A DNA stretch of 64,000 nt from Micromonospora sp. WMMD1120 (GCF_029626235.1 NZ_JARUBO010000005.1:5552001-5616000), one strand, 5' to 3'; shown: positions 26,104-34,652, counted from the stretch's first letter. Notes: generated from the sequence alone by a model not told the origin. Numbers and translations: made by a program.

Positions 26104-26694
26104 TCAGCTGTTCCAGTACTGGCCGACCAGGTCGGCGGCCTGCTGCTCCCACTGGGCGTACGCGTCCGGGTACGCCGAGACCTGCACGGTCTGCGCGGCC
26201 TCGGTCAGCGGCATGTCCTGCCACCCGTCGACCTGCTTCAGGCCCTTCAGGAACGCCGTCGTCGAGTACTCCGGGTCGGTGATCTGCTCCGGCGTGCCCC
26301 AACCAGAGCTAGGGCGCTGCTGGAACAGGCCCAGCGAGTCGTGGTCGTTGGCGTCACCCAGGTGACCCAGGTTCTCCAGCTTCGACTCCTGCAGGCTCGT
26401 CGCGATCGAGATCACCGCGGCCCGCTCCGGCAGGCCGGCCTTCTTGGTCGCGGCGATGATCGCCTTGACGTTGGCGGTCTGCTCGTCGTTGAGGGTGATG
26501 TGCGACTGCTCGCCCTGGACGCCGTGCGGGATCAGCGCGGCGGGGTCAGGCTTGGCAGCCTGCACCGCGACGGCGGCGGGCTTGGCGTGCACCGTGTGCG
26601 CGTCCATGGTGTGCGCGACCGGGCCGGCGAAGATGCCACCGGCGAAGGCGAGACCGGCGACGGACAGCACGCTCTTACGCATGATCGTGTTCAT
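26104..26694 (-). CDS. Secreted lysozyme-like (SLT-fold) protein, copy B
   Basis: A 196-residue paralogue of the gene at 16183-16749. The signal peptide and the catalytic-type domain are almost identical, including TSLQESKLEN and SLGLFQQRPSSGWG. The difference lies in the linker after the signal peptide, which here is longer and His-containing (HTMDAHTVHAKPA). The nucleotide sequence, the leader and the promoter motifs are also conserved, so the pair arose by duplication of a whole transcription unit. ATG at 26694 follows AAGGAG. Likely acts on peptidoglycan outside the membrane. Confidence 0.85.
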   Translation of the reverse strand: MNTIMRKSVLSVAGLAFAGGIFAGPVAHTMDAHTVHAKPAAVAVQAAKPDPAALIPHGVQGEQSHITLNDEQTANVKAIIAATKKAGLPERAAVISIATSLQESKLENLGHLGDANDHDSLGLFQQRPSSGWGTPEQITDPEYSTTAFLKGLKQVDGWQDMPLTEAAQTVQVSAYPDAYAQWEQQAADLVGQYWNS

Positions 26695-26786
26695 GGGGGT
26701 GAGCTCCTTCGGGGGTAGGGACACCCCTGCGCGATGCGGGGGTGTGAGCACCTCGTCCGGCGCTGCGAAAGTCTGGGGGTTGGCAC
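26695..26786 (-). promoter_or_regulatory. Conserved 5' leader of lysozyme-like copy B
   Basis: Ninety-two bp nearly identical to the leader of copy A, including the hairpin ACACCCC...GGGGTGT (26721-26745). Similarity drops sharply beyond the GTGCCAACCC block, which may mark the boundary of a functional RNA or simply divergence after duplication. Confidence 0.5.
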
Positions 26787-26894
26787 CGACGTGCCGGGAA
26801 GGGTCCGTGGTGCCGGATCGGCGATCGTCAGGTGTGGGCCTGTCCCGCCGGGTCCGGCGGCCGTCGAGCGGGGGCTCGTGGCGGCCGGGCCAGA

Positions 26895-27013
26895 TGTAAC
26901 GGGCGGCCGGCCCGGGTCATTCCCGGTTGGCCATCCGCCGGCGGATCGGGTTACCGCTCGGGCGGTCCTGCGATCGTCGGAGTGTGTAACGACCCCCGTC
27001 CCGCCAGCATTCC
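26895..27013 (-). promoter_or_regulatory. Two sigma-R-like promoters upstream of copy B
   Basis: On the minus strand GGAAT-N18-GTT occurs at 26895-26923 and 26985-27013, both as GGAATG-N16-CGTTACA. The distal one is flanked by sequence that also flanks the distal copy-A promoter (CGATCGTC...GTGTGTAACGAC on the plus strand), so these two are true counterparts. Confidence 0.65.
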
Positions 27014-27092
27014 GGTCCGCGGGTGGAACCGAGCATTGGCCATAACCGGACAAATCGCTTTAATCCGGCTCGGCCAGCGGATACAGCGCCGC

Positions 27093-27168
27093 TGATCCAC
27101 TCGGGTTCCAGGAAGTCGGGGCATCCCGGGCGGCGGAGACCCCGACTTTCAGGACGTCGAGTCGATCA
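27093..27168. repeat. 77-bp palindromic repeat element, copy 2
   Basis: The ends are TGATCCACTCGGGTT and CGAGTCGATCA. The inner arms pair further (AAGTCGGGG with CCCCGACTT), making a long imperfect hairpin. As with copy 1 it lies just beyond a sigma-R-like promoter array. Confidence 0.75.
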
Positions 27169-27205
27169 ACAACCCCGAAGCGGACAACGGGAACGGTGGG
27201 GACGG

Positions 27206-27241
27206 GCTGACGCCCGCCGGATTGCTCCGACGGGCGTCAGC
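27206..27241 (-). terminator. Terminator after the LPXTG protein gene
   Basis: The arms GCTGACGCCCG (27206-27216) and CGGGCGTCAGC (27231-27241) are perfect complements around a 14-nt loop, 53 bp after the stop at 27295. Confidence 0.6.
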
Positions 27242-27294
27242 GGTGGTGCGGTCCGGACTCAGCCCGGCGATCCGGGGCCAGCCCGGCGATGCGG

Positions 27295-27918
27295 TCAGTG
27301 CGCGGCACCGCCGAAGCGCTGGCGACGACGCCAGGCCATGGTCAGCAGCAACATGATCGCGCCGGCGCCGACCAGGCCGCCGCCGAGCTTCATCGGCGTG
27401 CCGAGGCTGTCACCGGTGACCGGCAGCGGCTGCTTCTTGGGCAACACCCGCAGCTCGGTGCTCGCCGTACGGCCGGACTCCCGGCCTACCGCGGTGAAGG
27501 TCAGCAGACCGGTCACCGACGGCTTGTAGTTCCGGGTGAAGCGCCCCTGGGCGTCGGTCTGCGCCGTGAAACTCAGCGGCGCGCTCGCCTGGAAGGCCAC
27601 CGGGGTCATCGCCACGGTGCTGCCGTCGCTGCGGCGAGCCGGTGCCTGGCCGCCGGCCGGCGCGGCCAGCGGTGTCACCGTCACCGTGATGTCGACTGTC
27701 TCGTTCGGGCCGAAACCGACGCCGGTCAGCACGACCGTCTCGCCGATGAAGATCGTCGGCCGGTTGACGGTCAGAGCCGGGTTCTGCGGCGTGTACGGCG
27801 GCGGTTGGGTCGGACCGGTGCTGGGCGTTGGCTGCGGCTGCGCCGCCCCCGCTGCCGTCGGCACGGCCACCACGGCCAGGCCGACCGTGAGCGCCATGAT
27901 GATGCGGGATAGCCGCAT
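27295..27918 (-). CDS. LPXTG-anchored cell-surface protein
   Basis: A 207-residue exported protein. Residues 1-26 form a signal peptide ending in AAGAA; a Pro/Gln/Thr-rich linker follows, then a beta-rich domain (FIGETVVLTGVGFGPNETVDITVTV) resembling an Ig-like surface domain. The C-terminus has the sortase signal LPVTG (165-169), a hydrophobic stretch (GGGLVGAGAIMLLLTMAW) and a basic tail RRRQRF. It should be covalently attached to peptidoglycan; no sortase gene is in the window. ATG at 27918 follows GGAGGGA and lies 13 bp after the DUF4012 gene. Confidence 0.88.
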   Translation of the reverse strand: MRLSRIIMALTVGLAVVAVPTAAGAAQPQPTPSTGPTQPPPYTPQNPALTVNRPTIFIGETVVLTGVGFGPNETVDITVTVTPLAAPAGGQAPARRSDGSTVAMTPVAFQASAPLSFTAQTDAQGRFTRNYKPSVTGLLTFTAVGRESGRTASTELRVLPKKQPLPVTGDSLGTPMKLGGGLVGAGAIMLLLTMAWRRRQRFGGAAH

Positions 27919-27931
27919 GATTGGTTCCCTC

Positions 27932-29716
27932 CTACTGGTCACAGCTTGGTGCGGAATGAACTTGGGTGGTCCAGGGGCTGGCGGTGGGGGTCAACCGCAA
28001 CTCGGCCTGCCCGACGCCGGTCTTGGCCGTCAGGAGGGTGACCTCCAGCGCCCGCTCGGCGCCGGGGCCGACGTCGACGCTCGCCGTCGCCACCTGACGG
28101 CGACGTTCGGTGCCGCTGCCGAGCGCCGTCTCGGCCCCGTCCAGGCGGGCCTCGAGCACCGCTCCGCCCGCCGGGCTGTAGACCGACACCAACGTGCGGG
28201 CGGTGTACGGGTCGCCAGCCATACCGAGACCGAGGACGGACTCGCTGAGTCCGGACCTCGGCGCCGTCGAGCGCAGGGTCACCCGCAACCGGAGCTCACG
28301 GCGGCCGTCGGGCCGGCACGCGCCGACCGTCACGTTCGCCGTCGGCCGCAGGTAGTAGCCGAGCTTCGCGCCGCTGCCGTCGTTGAGGAACACGCCGACA
28401 GTCGGCACGGTGTCCTGTTCCGGAAGCGTCCCGGCCATCCGGCTGTCGCCGAAGGTCCGCTGTTCTTCAGGTCGGGCACTCCAGAACAATATCCGTCGTT
28501 CGGTGATAGCACGGTCAAATGCGGACAACAACACCCGTGGGTTGACATTCTTCTTGAAGAAGGCGTCGAACACCGAGGCCGCCGAGGCCGCGAAGAACTC
28601 GTCCTGCTCCTTGACGCTCAGCCGCTGGTAGCTCTCGTTGAGCAGGGTCTGCACGACCTTCTCGCTCGCCAACGGCACACCACCGGGCACCAGGACCGGG
28701 CCGGTCGCCTTCAACAGGTACGACAGCACCACCGGGTCGACCGCGAGCACCCCGTCGACGGTGGTGCCGGTCTTGCGCCGGAACATCTCCCGGTAGAGCG
28801 AGGCGGCGGTCGGGAAGTGCGGCGTCAGGTTGACGTCGGCGGGGTAGATGCCCGGCAGGTCCGTCCAGAGCGCCCGCGTCTCGGCGGGCAGTTTCAGCGC
28901 CGGAGTGAACCGCCCGAGCGAGGCGGTGCTGCCCTGCCTGCCCATCCGGACCGCGCCGTCCTCCGCCTGCATCAGCGCGTACGCGCCGAACATGCCACCG
29001 GTCGCGCGCAGCTCGGCGAGGTTCTGCGAGACCAGCAGGTAGCGCCGCGGGCCGTTCACGCCGAGCAACGGTGGCAGCAGGCGGGCGCCCTGATCGGCGG
29101 CGGTGGTGAGCCCGGCCAGCCGGTCGATCTCGCCGCGCAGGTCGGTCAACGCCTGGCGGACCTGGCTGACAAGACTGTCGGCGGGCACCGCCGCCAGGTT
29201 CCGGCGCGTGCGTTGCACCGACTCGTTGGCCTGGGACACCTCGGCGGACACCGCTGTCAGCCGGGCCAGGTCCAGTCGCCCTCCGGCCGGCACCAGGCTG
29301 CTCAGGTCGGTCCGCAGCAGTGTCGGGAACGCCTGCCGGGCCAACTCGTCGATGGCGACCGCGATCTGCTGGACGGCGTCGAGGTCGTCCCCGGCCACCG
29401 GGGTGTGCCGGGCGAGCCGCCAGCTCGGGTCACTCGTGGCGCCACGGGCGGCCCGGGACTGCTCCTGGAGGGCGGCGAGAGTTCGCAGCGCCCGGTCGGT
29501 GTCCCCACCGACCACCTGGGCGCTCAGCTCGCGGGCCAGCCCGGCGGCGTTGACCAGGTGGGCGCGCGCCTGCCAGCCGCGAAAGCCGATCCAGCCGACG
29601 GTGGCCAGCAGCAGCGAGCCGACCACCAGGGCGCCGAGGAGGGCCCGACGCAACCGGGCACGCCGGCGACGTCGCGACCGGCTCCGCCGCCGGATCGGTC
29701 GTTCGCTTCCCGTCAC
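27932..29716 (-). CDS. DUF4012 family membrane-anchored extracellular protein
   Basis: A 594-residue protein with a very basic N-terminus (SRSRRRRRARLRRA), one membrane segment (ALLGALVVGSLLLATVGWIGF) and a large extracytoplasmic part. The central RRYLLVSQNLAELRATGGM segment is the DUF4012 signature. The family is found near polysaccharide and cell-surface genes but has no established activity. The GTG at 29716 has GGGGAG six bases upstream. It is followed after 13 bp by the LPXTG gene, so the two likely form an operon acting in the same envelope structure. Confidence 0.85.
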   Translation of the reverse strand: MTGSERPIRRRSRSRRRRRARLRRALLGALVVGSLLLATVGWIGFRGWQARAHLVNAAGLARELSAQVVGGDTDRALRTLAALQEQSRAARGATSDPSWRLARHTPVAGDDLDAVQQIAVAIDELARQAFPTLLRTDLSSLVPAGGRLDLARLTAVSAEVSQANESVQRTRRNLAAVPADSLVSQVRQALTDLRGEIDRLAGLTTAADQGARLLPPLLGVNGPRRYLLVSQNLAELRATGGMFGAYALMQAEDGAVRMGRQGSTASLGRFTPALKLPAETRALWTDLPGIYPADVNLTPHFPTAASLYREMFRRKTGTTVDGVLAVDPVVLSYLLKATGPVLVPGGVPLASEKVVQTLLNESYQRLSVKEQDEFFAASAASVFDAFFKKNVNPRVLLSAFDRAITERRILFWSARPEEQRTFGDSRMAGTLPEQDTVPTVGVFLNDGSGAKLGYYLRPTANVTVGACRPDGRRELRLRVTLRSTAPRSGLSESVLGLGMAGDPYTARTLVSVYSPAGGAVLEARLDGAETALGSGTERRRQVATASVDVGPGAERALEVTLLTAKTGVGQAELRLTPTASPWTTQVHSAPSCDQ

Positions 29717-29774
29717 ACCACACTCCCCATCGACGAACCGGACAGAAGACTCATTTCCTTGACGTTCTTAGCAC

Positions 29775-29796
29775 AGACCATGAAAATTCGTGGTCT
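29775..29796 (-). terminator. AT-rich hairpin between glycosyltransferase and DUF4012 genes
   Basis: AGACCATGAA (29775-29784) pairs with TTCGTGGTCT (29787-29796), ten pairs with one wobble and an AA loop. It lies 8 bp after the glycosyltransferase stop in an unusually AT-rich stretch (about 29745-29820). This stretch probably also contains the promoter of the DUF4012 gene. Confidence 0.5.
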
Positions 29797-29804
29797 TATT
29801 GCTT

Positions 29805-31061
29805 CTATGTAGCATTAGGAGAGATTCCCTCACGAATGGGGCGGGGTTCCGCCGCCCGTCCCGCCGCCTCGTACAGCAGCCGCTCGATCTGGTCGACGCC
29901 GGCCGGCAGCGACATCTCCCGCAGGTAGGCCGCCCGCCCGCGACGCCCCATCTCGGTACGCGTCGGCGGAGGAATCGTGGCGGCCAACCAGAACCGGTCG
30001 GCGAGCGCCGCCCAGTCCTCCGGCGGGCAGGACAACCCCGCCCGGGCCCGTTCGACGAGCTCGGCGGTATCCCCGCCAGCCGACGCGATCACCGGCGCGG
30101 CACACGAGAGCGCGGCCTGGAGCTTGCCGGGCACCGTGCCCCGCAGCTCCGGAAGGTCGCGCAGCATGACCAACTGATAGTCGGCGGCGGCGTACAGCTC
30201 GGGCATGTCGACCGGCGAGCGTCGCTCCAGGAAGCGCACGTTCTCCGCGCCCAGCTCGGCGGCGAGCCCCCGCACCCGCCGCTCGGCCCCACCCGACCCG
30301 ACCAGGACCAGATCCATCGTCCGGTCCAACGCCGCGGCGGCCCGGACCGCCGTCTCCAGCCCCTGCCGCGCGCCGATGGTCCCGGCGTGCATCACCACGC
30401 ACCGCCCGTCCCGGCGGACCAACCGCCGGGCCGCCGCCCCGGGCGTCGCCGGGCGGAAGATCCGCTCGTCGGTCCAGTTCAACACCAGCCGTACCCGGCC
30501 CGGGTCCGCGCCGGCGGCGATCACCAGGTCCCGCATCGACGGGGCGGCGACGGCGATCCGCGTCGCCGCCCGGTAGATCCGGGTCATCGCGGCGCCCAAC
30601 CGCTGCGCCCAGCGCCCCTCGCCCGCCTCGTCCGCGCCGTCGCGGGCCCAGACGTCCTGCACGTGCAGCACGGACGGCACCCGTGCGAGCAACCGGAGCA
30701 CGGCGGCGGCGGCGAAGGTCGTGGCCGGTAGTTGGAACACGTAGAGCGCGTCGATGCCGGCGAGGAACCGACGTGCCGCCAACGTCGCGCTGCCGGCGAA
30801 GGAGAGGTAACCAGCCATCCTCGCCCCGGTGGACGCGGCACCGCCGGGAAGCCTCGGCACCCGCTTGACGCTCAGCCGCTCGCTGTGCGTCTCGTGGTGC
30901 CAGCGCTGCCGCCAGCCAGGGTAGACGTGTCCACCCGGATAGTCCGGGAATCCGGTGAGCACCCGGACCTCGTGCCCCCGCGCGGCCAAGGCCTCGGCGA
31001 GGCTTCCCGGGATGAACGCCGGCTCCGGCGGGAAGTGGTAGGACAGGATGCCGATGCGCAC
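29805..31061 (-). CDS. GT4-type glycosyltransferase (WcaI-like)
   Basis: A 418-residue cytoplasmic or membrane-associated sugar transferase with the GT-B fold. The N-terminus RIGILSYHFPPEPAFIPGSL is typical of WcaI-like GT4 enzymes. The acceptor half ends with HVQDVWARDG, and the donor half has VVMHAGTIGARQGLETAV and the EX7E-like region PELRGTVPGKLQAALSCAAP. It probably builds a polysaccharide repeat unit with the BY-kinase and phosphatase next door. GTG at 31061 gives the native start of the first strand, with GGGGG upstream. Confidence 0.87.
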   Translation of the reverse strand: MRIGILSYHFPPEPAFIPGSLAEALAARGHEVRVLTGFPDYPGGHVYPGWRQRWHHETHSERLSVKRVPRLPGGAASTGARMAGYLSFAGSATLAARRFLAGIDALYVFQLPATTFAAAAVLRLLARVPSVLHVQDVWARDGADEAGEGRWAQRLGAAMTRIYRAATRIAVAAPSMRDLVIAAGADPGRVRLVLNWTDERIFRPATPGAAARRLVRRDGRCVVMHAGTIGARQGLETAVRAAAALDRTMDLVLVGSGGAERRVRGLAAELGAENVRFLERRSPVDMPELYAAADYQLVMLRDLPELRGTVPGKLQAALSCAAPVIASAGGDTAELVERARAGLSCPPEDWAALADRFWLAATIPPPTRTEMGRRGRAAYLREMSLPAGVDQIERLLYEAAGRAAEPRPIREGISPNAT

Positions 31062-31229
31062 CGCTACGCCCCCGCCCGGCCGCGAGCGCCGTCGATCGGC
31101 GCGGCACGGCAACCGACGGACGCCGCGCGCGCGTACGATGCCGGCAACCCCTCCCCGCGCGGCCCCCGACGTCGACGCGCCGCCCTCGCGGCGCGGACGC
31201 CGGTGTCCGCACCGACGAGAGGGGCACCG

Positions 31230-31784
31230 ATGCCTGACCGCGTGTTGTTCGTCTGCCACGCCAACCTGTGCCGGTCACCGATGGCCGAGTACCTGGCCCG
31301 CCGGCTGCTGGCCGACCGCTCGGTCGCCGTCGCCAGCGCCGGCACCGACGCTGTCGACGGGCTGGGCATGCACCCGTACGCGATGGAGGTCGCGGCCGAG
31401 AGCGGCGCGGACCCGGCGGAGTTCCGGACCCGAGGGCTACGCCCCGAGCACCTGAACGACGCGACGCTGGTGCTGACCGCGACCCGGCGGCAACGTTCGG
31501 TCTGCACCGCGCTGGCGCCGGGCGCGCTGCACCGGACGTTCACACTGCGCCAGTTCGGGCGGCTCGCCGCCGCGGCGGAGCCGCCCACCGAGCCGGTCGA
31601 CGACTCGTTGCGGGCGGCGATCACCGCCGCTGCCCAGGCCCGGGGTCGACTGCAGCCCGCCGTCGGGGACGACGACGACCTGCGGGACCCGATCGGCGGC
31701 ACGTCGGCAGACTTCCGGCGCTGCGCCGAGGAGATCGAACGCGCGCTGCGGCCCCTCGCCGCGCTCATCGGGGCAGCCGGGTGA
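31230..31784 (+). CDS. Low-molecular-weight protein-tyrosine phosphatase
   Basis: A 184-residue phosphatase. The P-loop at the N-terminus is CHANLCRSPMAEYL (C-x5-R-S), and DDLRDPIGG provides the general-acid Asp; the usual DPY Tyr is Ile here. Such enzymes dephosphorylate BY-kinases of polysaccharide export systems. The neighbouring convergent gene is exactly such a kinase, and the two stops overlap by 20 bp. ATG at 31230 follows GAGAGGGG. Divergent from the glycosyltransferase gene. Confidence 0.92.
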   Translation: MPDRVLFVCHANLCRSPMAEYLARRLLADRSVAVASAGTDAVDGLGMHPYAMEVAAESGADPAEFRTRGLRPEHLNDATLVLTATRRQRSVCTALAPGALHRTFTLRQFGRLAAAAEPPTEPVDDSLRAAITAAAQARGRLQPAVGDDDDLRDPIGGTSADFRRCAEEIERALRPLAALIGAAG

Positions 31785-33228
31785 GTTCCTGGGTGTGGTC
31801 GGCGACGCCGTTGACCCCGTCGGCGCTCGCGCTGTGCCGACCGGATGTGGCCCGGTCGGTCGGCACCCCCGCCGTGGGCGTCGAGGCGACCACCCGGTAG
31901 GCCTCGTACTGGTACGCCTCGGCCTTGGCCACCTTGGCCATGTTCAGCACGCAGCCGAGCAGGCGGACGGAGACCGAGTGCAACGCGCGGGCCGCCGCGG
32001 CGACCTGGGTCCGTGAGGTACGCCCCTGCTGCGTCACCAGCAGCGCGCCGTCGGCCTGCACGGCCACCACCACACCGTCGGTCACCGCGAGCAGCGGAGC
32101 GGTGTCGATGATCACGATGTCCGCCGACTCGCGCAGGGCCAGCAGCAGGTCCGCCATCGCCTTGGAGCCGAGCAGTTCGCTCGGGTTCGGCGGAGCGGAG
32201 CCGCTGGGCAGGACCAGCAGCGACTTGTCCCCCCACCGCTGCACGACGTCGCCGACCTTGACGTCACCGACCAGCACGTCGGTGAGGCCCACGCCGGCGT
32301 CCAGGCCCAGGTAGTCGTCGACCTTCGGGCGGCGCAGGTCGGCGTCGACGAGCAGCACCCGCCACCCCGCCTCGGCCAGGGCGATGGCCAGGTTGCAGGA
32401 GAGCGTGGTCTTGCCCTCGCCCTGCAACGCGCTGGTGACGGCGATGACCCGGGCCGGCTCGTGCACGTCCACGAAGCGCAGGTTGGTCCGCAGCTTGCGC
32501 ACCGCCTCGGCCCGCGCCGAGGTGGCGGCGTCACCGACGATCAGCGGCGCGCTGCGGGCGGTGCCCTCGAACGGAATCTCGCCGAGCAGCGGACTTCCGG
32601 TGGCCCGTTGCAGACCGGCGGCGTCGCGCAGCCGGACGTCGGCGATGCCACGCAGGATCGCCAGGCCGATGCCGAGGAGCAGACCGACCAGGCCGCCGAG
32701 GGTGAGGTTGCGGACCGGCTGCGGCGACACCGGGTTGGGGGTCACCCGGGGGCCGCTGACGATCTCGATCTTGATCGGCGTCTTGCCCTCGGGTGTCGTC
32801 TCGACCTTCTGGACCAGGTCGACGAACTTGTTGGCGAGACTCTCGGTCACCCGCAACGCCCGGGTCTGGTCGGTGTCGGTGACCGTCGCCCGCAGCAGGA
32901 CGGTGCCGGCCTCGGTGGAGGTTCTCACCCGACGCTGCACCTCGTCGGCGGTCAGACCCACCGGCGTCTCGGCCACCACGCTCTGCGCCAGCCGGTCACT
33001 GCTGAGCAGGTCGGCGTACGACTTGACGCGCTGCTGGAGGAAGAGACCGCCCTGGTACGCCTCACTGACGCCCGAGTTGGGGGTGGTGACGAAGAAGGTC
33101 ACCGAGGCGACGTACCGGGGTTGGGCCCGGACGGTCAGGAACGCCGCGACACCCAGCGCCACCATCACCGTGACGAGTGGGACCCACCAGTGCCGACGCA
33201 CGTGGCGCAATTGGCGGAGCAGGTCCAT
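31765..33228 (-). CDS. Polysaccharide biosynthesis tyrosine autokinase (Wzz/BY-kinase fusion)
   Basis: A 487-residue inner-membrane protein. Residues about 1-190 are the Wzz chain-length domain between two membrane helices (WWVPLVTVMVALGVAAFL and LTLGGLVGLLLGIGLAIL). The cytoplasmic ATPase has Walker A QGEGKTTLSC, Walker A' VLLVDADLRRP and Walker B IVIIDTAPLL. Near the C-terminus a Tyr cluster (AYQYEAY) is the likely autophosphorylation site. It controls polymerisation or export of an exopolysaccharide. ATG at 33228 follows GGAGG; the earlier ATG at 33309 lacks one. The upstream DNA is AT-rich and likely holds the promoter. Confidence 0.93.
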   Translation of the reverse strand: MDLLRQLRHVRRHWWVPLVTVMVALGVAAFLTVRAQPRYVASVTFFVTTPNSGVSEAYQGGLFLQQRVKSYADLLSSDRLAQSVVAETPVGLTADEVQRRVRTSTEAGTVLLRATVTDTDQTRALRVTESLANKFVDLVQKVETTPEGKTPIKIEIVSGPRVTPNPVSPQPVRNLTLGGLVGLLLGIGLAILRGIADVRLRDAAGLQRATGSPLLGEIPFEGTARSAPLIVGDAATSARAEAVRKLRTNLRFVDVHEPARVIAVTSALQGEGKTTLSCNLAIALAEAGWRVLLVDADLRRPKVDDYLGLDAGVGLTDVLVGDVKVGDVVQRWGDKSLLVLPSGSAPPNPSELLGSKAMADLLLALRESADIVIIDTAPLLAVTDGVVVAVQADGALLVTQQGRTSRTQVAAAARALHSVSVRLLGCVLNMAKVAKAEAYQYEAYRVVASTPTAGVPTDRATSGRHSASADGVNGVADHTQELTRLPR

Positions 33229-33460
33229 CAGGAGCGCCTCCGCGTCGGTCCGGTTACGCCAAGAAACTTCACGAAAACCCCCAAGGTCGTCTCTAAACTC
33301 GTGAACCATTAAAGCCGCTCATAGGGCTTATGTCCGGAGTTACGTATTTTCCGACAACGCGCTGCGCACCCCCGCATGACCAACCCGACAAACGTCCTTT
33401 CGGCTGCGGGGCGGGAACGGGGAAAAGTCAAAAAGCGATCAGACCTGGCGACACCCGCGC

Positions 33461-33529
33461 CGATCTTGCAGTTGGCGACGTCGTTACGCCCCTTTCGGCG
33501 CTTATGCCGCCGCAGGGAGTGCAAGATCG
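33461..33529. repeat. Inverted repeat, GATCTTG family
   Basis: CGATCTTGCA (33461-33470) and TGCAAGATCG (33520-33529) are perfect complements separated by 49 bp. The arms share GATCTTG with the long palindrome at 16081-16127. Confidence 0.55.
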
Positions 33530-33838
33530 CCGAGGGTCCGGGCTTTCACGGCCACGGCGGTGCTGGCGCTGGGCTGGTCACGTCGCCCACGGCTTACGGG
33601 ATTCCTGCTCGCTCCCGGGCGGCTGACGACTCTTCGCGATCGGCACCACCACCGCGCCGTCATCCACCCGGCCGGCGTCCACACCGTCGCGCCGGCGCCG
33701 GTCGGCGGGCGCGGCGCGGCCGTACCTGATGGTGGGTGTTGATCTGCCCGTGATCACCGCGCGGGCACGCAGGCACACCACGCGGGGTGTGCGCGCCGCC
33801 GCCGTGCTCGACCGCACGGTCCCGGAGCCGCCGGGCCG

Positions 33839-33985
33839 GGCGGCGGCCAGGAAGCCGCCGGGCCAGACCAGCGGCCAGGAAGCCGGCGCGGCCAGACCAG
33901 CGGCCAGGAAGCCAACGGAACCAGGCGGACAGGGAGCCGGCGGACAGCGAGCCGGCGCGCCGAGCGGCGGACAGCAAGCCGGCGG
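33839..33985. repeat. Degenerate tandem repeats built on GGCCAGGAAGCC
   Basis: Three units of about 29 bp start GCGGCCAGGAAGCC and continue to CCAGACCA. They are followed by shorter units of about 15-18 bp based on GGACAGCGAGCCGG. The block looks like slippage-grown intergenic DNA. Confidence 0.55.
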
Positions 33986-34119
33986 GCCGGTTGACCGGCG
34001 GTGGGCGCTGCCGGCGCGCCGGGGACGTCGACGGACGGCCGGCGCACACCGGTGGCCCGATCGCCGGTGGAGGGGCCGCCGAGGCCAGACCGTCGGGCGG
34101 CTCCGCGAACCCGGGTGGC

Positions 34120-34317
34120 CTACTGCTGGCGGTCGGCGGGCGGGAGGTCCTCGGTCTCCTCGACCACCGCGTCGGCCGCCGGTCCGGTGAGGTCGTCGCC
34201 CGGGACCGCCACCGCCTCCACGCGGTCCTGCTCGTCGGGCTTGCCGCCCGGCGGCGGCTCGGGAGCGGTGGCGCCGCCGGAGTAGCCGTACTCGTTCGGT
34301 TCGTCGTGCCGGCTCAT
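34120..34317 (-). CDS. Small acidic hypothetical protein (65 aa)
   Basis: A disordered, Pro/Glu/Asp-rich protein starting MSRHDEPNEYGYSGG. ATG at 34317 has GGGAGG eight bases upstream, which makes it credible despite its low complexity. It lies 32 bp after a small membrane protein gene on the same strand and may belong to that operon. Function unknown. Confidence 0.6.
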   Translation of the reverse strand: MSRHDEPNEYGYSGGATAPEPPPGGKPDEQDRVEAVAVPGDDLTGPAADAVVEETEDLPPADRQQ

Positions 34318-34349
34318 CTGGTAAACCTCCCGCTCGGCCCCGGCTCTCT

Positions 34350-34652
34350 CTACCCCTCAGCGCCAACGGTAGGGGGTGATCGACGTCGGCGCAGGGCGGC
34401 GCGGATTGTCGCCCCCGACCACGGGGGCGGACCGCGCAGCGCCGCCCCGAGAAGTTGCCGCAGGGCGATGATCGCCACCGCGCCGGCCAGGCCGTTCCAC
34501 CCCGGGTCGCCGGCGAGCCGGAGCAGACCGGCGGCGGTCAGCAGGTCCAGCACCAATCGCACGGCGGTCCGCAGCGACCCGGTGCCGAGCGCGGTGACGA
34601 CGCCGACGACCAGGGCCAGCGCGGTGACCACCAGCACCAGGGCGCCCGTCAC
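34350..34652 (-). CDS. Small membrane protein (100 aa)
   Basis: Two to three hydrophobic segments (ALVLVVTALALVVGVVTALG; LVLDLLTAAGLLRL; AGAVAIIALRQLLGAAL) followed by a basic tail. The GTG at 34652 overlaps the DUF1622 stop as GTGA, so it is coupled to that gene. It resembles DUF1622 proteins in hydropathy, but no motif was recognised. Confidence 0.7.
   Translation of the reverse strand: MTGALVLVVTALALVVGVVTALGTGSLRTAVRLVLDLLTAAGLLRLAGDPGWNGLAGAVAIIALRQLLGAALRGPPPWSGATIRAALRRRRSPPTVGAEG

Larger units (their letters stand above)
33229..34119. other. Intergenic region with AT-rich promoter zone and repeats, no gene called
   Basis: About 890 bp. The first 130 bp (33229-33360) are AT-rich for this genome and suit a promoter for the BY-kinase. 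An inverted repeat of the GATCTTG type lies at 33461-33529, and degenerate direct repeats at 33839-33985. Long open frames on both strands (for example 33578-34366 minus, 33729-34190 plus) are compositionally biased, have no ribosome site and track the repeats, so they are not annotated. Confidence 0.5.

Noticed and set aside
33578..34366. Long open frames on both strands across the repeat-rich gap
   Set aside because: They consist of Arg/Pro/Gly/Ala-rich text that follows the DNA repeats, lack ribosome sites and overlap a well-supported small gene at 34120-34317.
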